48,603 bases of DNA from Pseudovibrio sp. Tun.PSC04-5.I4. Its GTDB lineage: Bacteria; Pseudomonadota; Alphaproteobacteria; Rhizobiales; Stappiaceae. How positions within the stretch are numbered: the first letter of the stretch is position 1; each line of letters opens with the position of its first letter. The DNA lies in assembly GCF_900104145.1 (NCBI RefSeq), contig NZ_FNLB01000002.1, positions 1-48,603 on the forward strand, given 5' to 3'. Shown here piece after piece: positions 13,630 to 20,261 of the stretch. The position numbers and the translations under genes were made by a program. A model generated the notes under the pieces. It worked only from the letters and a program-made list of their open reading frames with translations, ran no database searches and was not told where the DNA came from.

Positions 13630-15129
13630 ATGCAGACAGAACTCTTTTCATTCTCCACCGGACACCCTCCTCAGGAACTCATCATTGACGCCTTTGCAGG
13701 TGGTGGAGGGGCTTCTACAGGAATTGAAATGGCCCTCGGCAGATCCCCCGATATTGCAATCAACCATTGTGTAAAGGCCCTCGCAATGCACGCACAAAAC
13801 CACCCGGATACCATCCATTTACCAGAGAGCGTGTGGGAAGTTGATCTAATGGCCTACACTAACGGACGCCCTGTAGGTCTGCTGTGGGCTTCTCCAGACT
13901 GCCGGCACTTTTCTCGCGCTAGAGGGAGCAAACCTACTTCAAAATCAGTGCGTATGCTCGCTTGGTCTGTAGTCAATTTCAGCCAGAAGTTAGGCCCTAA
14001 ACGCCCACGTATCATCATTCTGGAGAACGTCCCTGAATTTCAAGGATGGGAAGATTTTGATGCATGGCAAGCTGCCCTCAATAAATTGGGCTACAAACTC
14101 GAATTTCGTATTTTGAGAGCCTGCGACTATGGCGCCCCAACCATCCGCAAACGGCTGTTTATGATAGCTCGCCGCGATCGCAAGATTATCCGCTGGCCTG
14201 CGCCTACCCACGGAGACCCCGGCAGTGAAGAAGTCAAAACAGGCAAACTATTGCCGTGGAAGACCGCTGCAGACTGCATTGATTGGTCTATTCCCTGCCC
14301 ATCCATTTTTGACCGTAAGAAGCCGTTAGCAGAAAACACCCTGAAACGGATTGCCGCCGGGATCAAAAAGTTCGTGATCAAGGCGCCTAAGCCTTTCATT
14401 CTCAACATGAGCCACCGAGGGAGCCTGGAACCCTTAGCTAAGCCGTTCAGAACAATAAAGACTGAGAAAGGTGGATGCAGAGCGCTTGTGATCCCCTACA
14501 TAGACCGACAGTTCACAAATTCAAAAGGTGCATCAGTTGAGAAGCCTCTCGGAACAGTCATGACCCAAGGAGGCGGCAAGTCTGCACTAGTTGCAACGTT
14601 CCTAGCTCAGCATAACTTCCATGCCGCTGGCCAAGCAGCAGACGTGCCCCTGTCAACAAAAGCCTCCAGAGCTACTCAGAAAAATCTAGTCACTTGCCAT
14701 ATAGTAAATCTTTTGGAAAATAGCATTGATGAACCACCCATCAACGTCCCATTACAGGCACTCGGCAGTAGTCGTTTTTGCGAAGTCCGAACTTTCCTTA
14801 CTTCTTACTATGGATCCAGCATCGGTCAGGCGGCAAACTACCCAATCGGGACAGTTACTACCAAAGATCGACACGGAGTTGTTACTGTTGAGGTTGGTGG
14901 TGAGCCTTACATCATAACAGACATTGGCATGCGCATGCTCACTCCGGCAGAACTTTATAGAGCGCAAGGTTTTCCAGAGGATTACCGCATCAGTTTCGGC
15001 TACAACGGCAAGCCTTTTCCGAAGACAGAGCAGACCGCAAAATGCGGCAACAGCGTTTGCCCGCCAGTCGCCAAGGCAATTGTTGAAGCCAACCTCCCCG
15101 AGTGCATTTCCTATGAGGTCGCTGCATGA
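13630..15129 (+). CDS. DNA (cytosine-5) methyltransferase, phage type
   Basis: In this 499-residue protein motif I is DAFAGGGGASTGIE (about residues 20-33). The catalytic loop is WASPDCRHFSRA with Cys91, where PPC is usual. Motif VI is ENV with Glu132, motif VIII is TIRKRLFMI, and the C-terminal motifs are TPAELYRAQGFPEDY and GNSVCPPVAKAIVEAN. The spacing between VIII and IX is long and should hold the target-recognition domain. It transfers a methyl group to C5 of cytosine in a short site that cannot be predicted here. The stop overlaps the next gene's start as ATGA, and it lies 1 bp after the nuclease-like gene. Orphan enzymes of this type are common in phages for protection against host restriction. 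Confidence 0.9.
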   Translation: MQTELFSFSTGHPPQELIIDAFAGGGGASTGIEMALGRSPDIAINHCVKALAMHAQNHPDTIHLPESVWEVDLMAYTNGRPVGLLWASPDCRHFSRARGSKPTSKSVRMLAWSVVNFSQKLGPKRPRIIILENVPEFQGWEDFDAWQAALNKLGYKLEFRILRACDYGAPTIRKRLFMIARRDRKIIRWPAPTHGDPGSEEVKTGKLLPWKTAADCIDWSIPCPSIFDRKKPLAENTLKRIAAGIKKFVIKAPKPFILNMSHRGSLEPLAKPFRTIKTEKGGCRALVIPYIDRQFTNSKGASVEKPLGTVMTQGGGKSALVATFLAQHNFHAAGQAADVPLSTKASRATQKNLVTCHIVNLLENSIDEPPINVPLQALGSSRFCEVRTFLTSYYGSSIGQAANYPIGTVTTKDRHGVVTVEVGGEPYIITDIGMRMLTPAELYRAQGFPEDYRISFGYNGKPFPKTEQTAKCGNSVCPPVAKAIVEANLPECISYEVAA

Positions 15130-15614
15130 CCATATTTCCAACTGATCAGACCATTTTAGTACGTACCCGACAGGGTATGAGCTTCAACCGGATCGCCCAG
15201 ATTTACGGGGTCTCGAAGTGTCATGTCGCTGCAATCTATTCCGCTGCCAAGGGCCTCCCCGCAGCTTTCCCCGCTCCCAAACGGGAGGAAAGGCAGAGAG
15301 CAAAGTGCCCCATATTCTTTGAAATGCCGCTGGAAGCACAAGACATTGTGCTTGAGGTCAAGATGAACAACGGAACATCGCTTGATGCGATCTTTCGGGC
15401 AAATAACAACAGCCCAACAGCAACGTCATCTCGTAGGCAGCTCTTTTATAATCTGGCAGACAAGCTTGGCTGGTCCGTACCCACGATAGCAACAAACACA
15501 CAATACTCAGAACAATGTGTGAGAACAGCAATCAAAGAACACTGCAAGGCAAATAATCTCCCTCAGCCAGCATCATATCGAACCAGAACACGAGAGGTAA
15601 ACCATGCCCTATAA
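15126..15614 (+). CDS. Helix-turn-helix protein coupled to the methyltransferase
   Basis: In this 162-residue protein, residues about 14-40 (RQGMSFNRIAQIYGVSKCHV) read as a helix-turn-helix of the resolvase/sigma type. A second possible DNA-binding segment occurs near WSVPTIATNTQYSEQCVRTA. It starts inside the methyltransferase stop (ATGA), so it is translated with it. It could be a transcriptional regulator of the methylation cassette or a late-gene regulator of the phage. No family assigned. Confidence 0.55.
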   Translation: MTIFPTDQTILVRTRQGMSFNRIAQIYGVSKCHVAAIYSAAKGLPAAFPAPKREERQRAKCPIFFEMPLEAQDIVLEVKMNNGTSLDAIFRANNNSPTATSSRRQLFYNLADKLGWSVPTIATNTQYSEQCVRTAIKEHCKANNLPQPASYRTRTREVNHAL

Positions 15615-15741
15615 TCCGGTGTTCTTGCCGCTGATTTGCTGCGTCAACCTAATGAGGATGTGGCAGATCTGCTTCCTCGGGAGGCAACCAGTTCGCTATG
15701 GCAGCTCCTTGCAACAGGAGGACAAACAATGCCTTACATGA
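15604..15741 (+). CDS. Possible small hydrophobic protein, 45 aa
   Basis: A frame from ATG 15604 to TGA 15739-15741, preceded by GAGAGG, encodes a short peptide with a hydrophobic N-terminus (NPVFLPLICCVNLMRMWQIC). It overlaps the end of 15126-15614 and the beginning of 15729-16223 in other frames, so it may be fortuitous. Its only support is the ribosome binding site and composition. Confidence 0.2.
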   Translation: MPYNPVFLPLICCVNLMRMWQICFLGRQPVRYGSSLQQEDKQCLT

Positions 15742-16223
15742 AAAACCGCAATACAGAGCTGTTGAAGGAGCATTTTTCCAATCTAGGCATAACACTTACG
15801 ACTAGATGTGTTTACGCAATTCATATGGCGGGATTCGGTGTTGGTACTCGACTTTCCGACATTGCGAACTGGGTGATGTCGGACGACGGTGCCCGCCGGA
15901 CCCCAAATCTAGGTCGAGTGTCGCTTTTGCAACTGGAAAGAGAATTTATTAAATCGCTCCCTCAGTCCAGCAGCGTAAAACAACGAAATAGATTATCTGC
16001 AAAGTCAGCTCAATGTTGTGACTGTGCCTTTTTTGACGTTTCCTCGACATCAATGGCGGGAGGAATTTGTAGGCAACATGCACCCAGGCCGATATTGGGT
16101 GTGCAAGGTATCCAACACCACACAGGAGATTATTGCTGTCCGACTTGGCCGCAGGTAATGCCATTCGAGTTTTGCGGTGATTTCGAGATGTCGCTTGGCG
16201 TGAACTTACTTCCTGAGACATAA
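15729..16223 (+). CDS. Hypothetical protein with cysteine-rich metal-binding-like C-terminus, 164 aa
   Basis: Not recognised as a named family. The start at 15729 is decided by a strong AGGAGG 7 nt upstream; the frame extends to 15636 but without such a site. The N-terminal half is helical (NTELLKEHFSNLGITLTTRC). The C-terminal half has CCDCAFF, then GGICRQHAPRP, then GDYCCPTWPQ. This cysteine/histidine arrangement suggests zinc or an iron-sulfur cluster. It lies between the methylation cassette and the excision genes. Confidence 0.5.
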   Translation: MPYMKNRNTELLKEHFSNLGITLTTRCVYAIHMAGFGVGTRLSDIANWVMSDDGARRTPNLGRVSLLQLEREFIKSLPQSSSVKQRNRLSAKSAQCCDCAFFDVSSTSMAGGICRQHAPRPILGVQGIQHHTGDYCCPTWPQVMPFEFCGDFEMSLGVNLLPET

Positions 16224-16231
16224 GAGGGGCC

Positions 16232-16438
16232 ATGATGAGACTGGAAACAGAAGTCAATCCTATTCACATCGGCATTATGTTGACAAGGAACCCAGAAGCC
16301 CTAGCAGAAGCCCTAACAGCCATTGCAGTTAACGCCAGCAGCGACCTAGCGAAAAAGGTAAAAGAGCACGTACCGGACGCCCTGCGTGACCGCACAGCAG
16401 ATATGCTTGAAAAGCTCATGGTCGAAATATCCCCCTAA
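16232..16438 (+). CDS. Hypothetical protein, 68 aa
   Basis: Not recognised. Two adjacent ATGs (16232, 16235) follow GAGGGG; the second has the better spacing. The protein is helical (PEALAEALTAIAVNASSDLA, then HVPDALRDRTADMLEKLM) without membrane segments. It sits 8 bp after the cysteine-rich gene and is probably co-transcribed. Confidence 0.45.
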   Translation: MMRLETEVNPIHIGIMLTRNPEALAEALTAIAVNASSDLAKKVKEHVPDALRDRTADMLEKLMVEISP

Positions 16439-16457
16439 ACCCGGAGAGGGAAAAATC

Positions 16458-16670
16458 ATGCAGGAAACACTATTTGACTTCCCTCCTAAGTCGAGAAAAT
16501 CGCAAGTTTTTAAGGCTCATGTAATTGACGCTGGGAATGCACCAGATGGGTCGCCGATTGCTCACTTTGAGTGCAGCAGATGCGATTGGGACTTTGGTTG
16601 GGTCGATTGTCCGAACGTCACTTTCGGCAAGCGCGGTATCCCTTGCCCGATATGCAATCAGCAGCAATGA
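16458..16670 (+). CDS. Small zinc-ribbon-like protein, 70 aa
   Basis: The start at 16458 (MQETLFDFPP) is chosen because GGAGAGGG lies about 9 nt upstream, against the longer frame from 16386 that overlaps the previous gene. Two cysteine knuckles, CSRC and CPIC, about 30 residues apart, form a probable zinc ribbon. The N-terminal QETLFDFPPKSR resembles short peptide motifs that bind the DNA sliding clamp (QxxLFDF), an interesting but unproven similarity. No family assigned. Confidence 0.5.
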   Translation: MQETLFDFPPKSRKSQVFKAHVIDAGNAPDGSPIAHFECSRCDWDFGWVDCPNVTFGKRGIPCPICNQQQ

Positions 16671-16727
16671 CCTGCAGTTTTATCGAGGTCAATTTATTTT
16701 TGTATACTCACCTTAGGAGCAAGTATA

Positions 16728-16979
16728 ATGGAAGAGGTAGCCCGCAAATCCAATACCGTAGCACCAAGGGGCCTTAGTAAACCTCAGGCGGCCAGTTACA
16801 TTGGTGTCAGTGTTGGGCTGTTTGACTTGCTGGTTAGCGAGCATAAAATGCCAAAGGCAAAACAAATTGCTTCTCGCAAAGTGTGGGACGTATTTGAAAT
16901 AGATCAGGCATTTGAGATCCTCCCGCATGATGGAGCGGAAATCTCTCACGATCAAGAACCTCTTTCTGACTTCGTTTAA
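16728..16979 (+). CDS. AlpA-like excisionase / DNA-binding protein
   Basis: In this 83-residue protein, GLSKPQAASYIGVSVGLFDL is a MerR/AlpA-type helix-turn-helix (the 'lsk.eaA.ylgvS...f..l' pattern), followed by a short wing and an acidic tail. It is 11 bp upstream of the integrase gene in the same direction, the usual place of a recombination directionality factor in alphaproteobacterial integrative elements. The ATG at 16728 has AGGAG about 9 nt upstream. TATACT (16703-16708) and AGTATA just before the ATG form a small inverted repeat that could be an autoregulatory site. Confidence 0.72.
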   Translation: MEEVARKSNTVAPRGLSKPQAASYIGVSVGLFDLLVSEHKMPKAKQIASRKVWDVFEIDQAFEILPHDGAEISHDQEPLSDFV

Positions 16980-16990
16980 CAGGTGAAGCT

Positions 16991-18127
16991 ATGCCAAAGC
17001 CCAAGCAAGAGCATTTAAAATATCTCTACCGGGATGTTACAAGGCACGGACAAGAACGATGGTACTACCGCAAGTCTGGAAAAGCCAAAATAAGGCTTAA
17101 TGCACCTTATGGAACAGAAGAGTTCTATAAAGAACTTGCCCTTGCCAGATTTGACCTGAGTAACACTGGCACCACTGAACCCAAGCGTACTAAGAAAAAG
17201 CTGCCGCTTGATGGTACATTTAAATGGCTCGCAGATCAGTACCTAACAAGAGCAATGAAAAACTTGGCCCCCGCGACCCAAATACAAAAGCGCCGCGTAT
17301 TACACGCTGTCTGTGAAGAAACCTGTTTGAGCCAGTCAGGCCAGAGACTGGGTGACATGTCTTTCAAGGGTCTACAGAAGCAGCACATCGCAATTCTTAG
17401 AGATCAAAAGGGAGAAACGCCCGAGGCAGCAAACCATCGCCTACGTTCGATTTCAACAATGTTTAACTGGGCAGTTGAGGTAGGTCTTGCTGGAAATAAC
17501 CCAGCAGAGCACGTCAAGAAGATCAAGAATTACTCCGAAGGGCACCACGCGCTAACTCAGCAAGAAATTGCGCAATTCCTTGAACGCCATCCCAAAGGCA
17601 CAAAAGCTCACCTTGCAATGCAGATCTTCCGATACACTGGCTTAAGGATTTCAGATACTGCCCGACTTGGAAGACAGCACCTTTATACAATAAACACTGA
17701 AGATGGCCCCCAGCTTCGTTTTAAGATCGCACCGCAAAAATCAAGTAAGCTTCAGAGAATGCCGGTAGCAATTGACCTTCCAGTACTCCCGCCACTTGCT
17801 GAGGCTCTTGAGGGAATTGATCATAGCCACCTCACCTTTTTAATTACTGAGTGGAATAGACCATATTCAGTAAAGGGGCTTGGTAATCGTATGAGAAACT
17901 GGTTTGACATGGCTGGTCTCCCGCATTGTTCAGCACATGGGATCAGAAAAGCAGGCGCCGTCTTAGCAGCTGAAAATGGAGCTACTTCAAATCAGTTACT
18001 GTCAATGTTTGGCTGGACAAAGCTAGAACAAGCAGAGCTGTACACTCGTATGGCTCAAAGAAAGGTCCTTGGAGATAAGGGGGTACACTTCCTTTCTGGA
18101 GAGAAAAAGAAAAGTGGGTCAACTTGA
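16991..18127 (+). CDS. int: Tyrosine recombinase integrase
   Basis: In this 378-residue protein an N-terminal segment (about 1-60) is followed by a SAM-like core-binding domain (about 75-175). The catalytic domain carries Arg219 in YTGLRISD, His316 and Arg319 in SAHGIRK, Trp342 in FGWTK and the nucleophile Tyr351 in ELYTRMA. All key residues of the tyrosine recombinase family are present, so the enzyme should be active. It would integrate and, with the AlpA-like protein, excise the element. The start at 16991 has AGGTGA upstream. It lies at the right edge of the element, as expected, so attR should be within a few hundred bases downstream, although no duplicated core was identified. Confidence 0.92.
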   Translation: MPKPKQEHLKYLYRDVTRHGQERWYYRKSGKAKIRLNAPYGTEEFYKELALARFDLSNTGTTEPKRTKKKLPLDGTFKWLADQYLTRAMKNLAPATQIQKRRVLHAVCEETCLSQSGQRLGDMSFKGLQKQHIAILRDQKGETPEAANHRLRSISTMFNWAVEVGLAGNNPAEHVKKIKNYSEGHHALTQQEIAQFLERHPKGTKAHLAMQIFRYTGLRISDTARLGRQHLYTINTEDGPQLRFKIAPQKSSKLQRMPVAIDLPVLPPLAEALEGIDHSHLTFLITEWNRPYSVKGLGNRMRNWFDMAGLPHCSAHGIRKAGAVLAAENGATSNQLLSMFGWTKLEQAELYTRMAQRKVLGDKGVHFLSGEKKKSGST

Positions 18128-18171
18128 CAATGTAACCTCTTGATACCTTATGGGGGCAAAATTGACCCACT
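18113..18171. repeat. Inverted repeat at the 3' end of the integrase gene
   Basis: AGTGGGTCAA (18113-18122) and its exact complement TTGACCCACT (18162-18171) are separated by 39 bp, overlapping the integrase stop codon. It may be a recombinase or excisionase arm site, or simply part of a transcript end; no T-run follows. Confidence 0.4.
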
Positions 18172-18690
18172 CAAAAGGTAACCCTCTGTTTTTAATGAAA
18201 ATTAACAGTCCGGCAGAGGCCTCCACTTCACTTTTTACCCATTGAAATCGTTGTTCTTTCTATGGTTTTTCCCTCACCTTTGGCGTGTTGTGCAAAAAGT
18301 GAGGGAATATGGAACGTTATTATTACTATTTAGGCCCCTCAATTTGAACCTCCCAATCAAGTGAATTCTCTTTTTTTTCTGATCCTGCGTAATTTATGCC
18401 GAAGAATTATCTGGCCTTCTTGACGCGACTATACTGATAAACAAAGTTTGCAATGTCAGTGACTGGCGGCTGGCAAACCAAGCGGTCTATCAATGCAAGT
18501 ATCTGTGTTTTTAAATGTTTGGTTTTGAGGGGAGGCATAGGTTCTCCCGGCACTTCATTTCAATGGGGTGTAAGGCGGTGAAGCTTCCTACGGTTGAAGT
18601 GGTTTAATGCGCAGTTGATGCAACCGATATTGTAGATCAGCTGCCGCTCTCTCCGAACAACAATCACAAATATAATTACACGGTATCAAC
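18128..18690. other. Non-coding / unassigned stretch between integrase and IS66 remnant
   Basis: Apart from the two inverted repeats, no gene could be supported. A 43-codon minus-strand frame (18407-18538) and a fragment upstream of it on that strand (about 18538-18655) look like decayed coding sequence but match no family recognised here. The integration site is expected in this region. Confidence 0.4.
18269..18307. repeat. 9-bp inverted repeat, possible hairpin
   Basis: TTCCCTCAC (18269-18277) and GTGAGGGAA (18299-18307) are perfect complements with a 21-nt loop, 140 bp after the integrase gene. No clear T-run follows directly, so terminator function is uncertain; it could lie near an attachment site. 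Confidence 0.35.
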
Positions 18691-18937
18691 GTAAGCGCTG
18701 TTTCAATGACACCTCGACTTTACGAATTGTCAAAATTCCAAGACAGAAGGTCATTAATCTTGTTTTGTTGTGACCTTAGGCAATCTTAGGGAGAGTATCA
18801 GCCAGATAGGCATGCGGGTTGATACCGTTGAGTTTGCACCTCTCGATGAGCGATGCGAGTATGGCCCAGTTCTGAGCACCAGCAACGTGGACTGCAAAGA
18901 GTGAATTTTCCCGATTTAATGCAGTTTGCCATTAATC
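18691..18937 (-). mobile_element. IS66-family remnant: terminal repeat plus transposase C-terminus
   Basis: GTAAGCGCTGTTTCAATGAC at 18691 matches the conserved GTAAGCG end of IS66 elements. On the minus strand, frame 18937 to 18776 reads ALNRENSLFAVHVAGAQNWA followed by ILASLIERCKLNGINPHAYL and ends at TAA (18776-18778). This is the very typical IS66 transposase tail (sLFA...G..NWA..ASLIE.CKLN...P.aYL). The rest of the transposase is missing on the right, so this is an inactive fragment. Confidence 0.8.
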
Positions 18938-18981
18938 TGGATCACTCAAACTGTTTTCTCTTTTTGTTTATACGCGTATTC

Positions 18982-19193
18982 CTATTCGAAAATCGCGCCA
19001 ATCTTTCGGGAATACGCCTTAAAGCACTTGTTGTGAACGGCTTCCTTGAGTTGCCGGGTCATCATCTGGACATCATCCTTGTTCAGCACAAGTTCCTGAG
19101 CCAATTCGCTCAAAGTCTTCTCGCCACGGATAGCAGCTAGCGCAACTTTCGCCTTAAAAGCAGGGCTATTATTACGCGAGGTCGTCTACTCAT
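18982..19193 (-). pseudogene. IS3-family orfA remnant with a frameshift
   Basis: On the minus strand an ATG at 19191-19193 begins MSRRPR. After a one-base shift near 19175 the other frame continues NNSPAFKAKVALAAIRGEKT and LSELAQELVLNKDDVQ to a TAG at 18982-18984. This is the N-terminal helix-turn-helix of the IS407/IS1222-like OrfA group (RRN.SPAFKAKVALAA..GEKTL.ELA). It is a different lineage from the intact IS at 5286-6854. No orfB follows. Confidence 0.7.
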
Positions 19194-19472
19194 AGGAATC
19201 TCTTGTTCTTGATATAATGCCTAGTTCAATAGCTAAATTCACCTAGCACAACTGTAAAAATACATAAACTAACTCTCCATAAGTATATCTCTCAATATTA
19301 GATTATAATTTCCCAGAAATGTGAATTAATACTACATTAATGTTTCCATTGGTGCATGCTTAGTTACGAATGACAATTCTACTTAATATTTGTGAAAAAT
19401 TACAAGTCATTATCCAGCAATATAGCATCAGTGGTTTAGTTAAGTACTTGAGTGATACATGTTGGAGCAGTA
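19194..19472. other. AT-rich leader upstream of the giant-protein locus
   Basis: No coding frame. TATAAT occurs at 19213-19218 but without a convincing -35 partner. The stretch is noticeably AT-rich compared with its flanks and should contain the promoter of the two-gene adhesin operon, which I cannot place. Confidence 0.4.
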
Positions 19473-20261
19473 ATGGCACAAATTGTGTATAATGCATGGC
19501 ATGCTTGGTTTAAAGGGTGCGGTAAGAACGTCGCAACTCTTGATCTACTATCCGATTTTTCAGTAATATTTTTGGGGCTTTGGCTGGTTCCAACCATAGC
19601 AGATGTTGTCGCTTTGGTTGGAACAGACTACACAACTCTACATTCTAGTCTATGCGCACCAGATGCGCTGCCCAAAAAGATCTCGCTGGACAGTGAGTTT
19701 CGCCAATTTTTGCCATCAACTGCTATTTATAAGGACGTTCCGATTGAGATATCGGACAGTCCTCTGGATATCCAGATAATTGGTGCACCTGCCACCACGG
19801 GGTTATCTTCTTTTGCCGCTAACATTACCTTAGCGCGAAGCGTAACCGGGTTTAGTGTGGATGACATTACTGACACCAATGGCACGGTCCCTTCCTTAAC
19901 CGGGCGCCGTGTTTCTTATCGCGCACCGATTTCTCCGAATGGCTTAGGAGATGTGGCACTCAGCATACCGCCTAATGGGGCGAGCGGCACGGATGCCATA
20001 CATGCTGCTAAAGACGAAGATATTGCTACCCATGACAATGCAGAGACTGGACCTGACTATTTTTATACCCAAGGTACCAGACAAGGTATAGCAACGACCG
20101 CGACCGAATTCGGATATGCGCTGGATCGAGTGCCACTTTATGGCTCTACCACTTCAGGGTTCATAGGGCAGACATCTGTCACGTATTTTACTGCTCCCGC
20201 ACCACAAAACAGCACAGATCCGTTCATTGAGACCCTCACTTTTGCGGAGGCTGCTAAATGA
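19473..20261 (+). CDS. Ig-like-domain protein with a membrane segment, coupled to the giant adhesin
   Basis: The start ATG at 19473 has GGAG about 8 nt upstream, against a GTG at 19452; it gives 262 residues. A hydrophobic segment (DFSVIFLGLWLVPTIADVVA, about residues 28-47) could anchor it in the inner membrane or act as an uncleaved signal. Residues about 95-185 (NITLARSVTGFSVDDITDTN, then YRAPISPNGLGDVALSIPP) match the bacterial Ig-like fold that also occurs twice near the N-terminus of the giant protein (FSEDVTGFDDL... TPDGGGDVSLTVPA). The stop overlaps the giant gene's ATG as ATGA, so the two are co-translated. The function is unknown; it could be an accessory or anchoring factor, or a decayed N-terminal piece of a related adhesin. 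Confidence 0.6.
   Translation: MAQIVYNAWHAWFKGCGKNVATLDLLSDFSVIFLGLWLVPTIADVVALVGTDYTTLHSSLCAPDALPKKISLDSEFRQFLPSTAIYKDVPIEISDSPLDIQIIGAPATTGLSSFAANITLARSVTGFSVDDITDTNGTVPSLTGRRVSYRAPISPNGLGDVALSIPPNGASGTDAIHAAKDEDIATHDNAETGPDYFYTQGTRQGIATTATEFGYALDRVPLYGSTTSGFIGQTSVTYFTAPAPQNSTDPFIETLTFAEAAK

Noticed and set aside
4175..18170. Direct repeat TTGACCCAC at 4175-4183 and 18162-18170 as attL/attR cores
   Set aside because: Only 9 bp, and a match of this length is expected by chance between the regions searched; the surrounding bases differ and no tRNA end is present.
18407..18538. A 43-codon minus-strand frame starting MPPLKTKH
   Set aside because: No ribosome binding site or family resemblance; it lies in decayed sequence near mobile-element remnants.
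18853..19140. A 95-codon plus-strand frame
   Set aside because: It runs antisense across the IS66 and IS3 transposase remnants.
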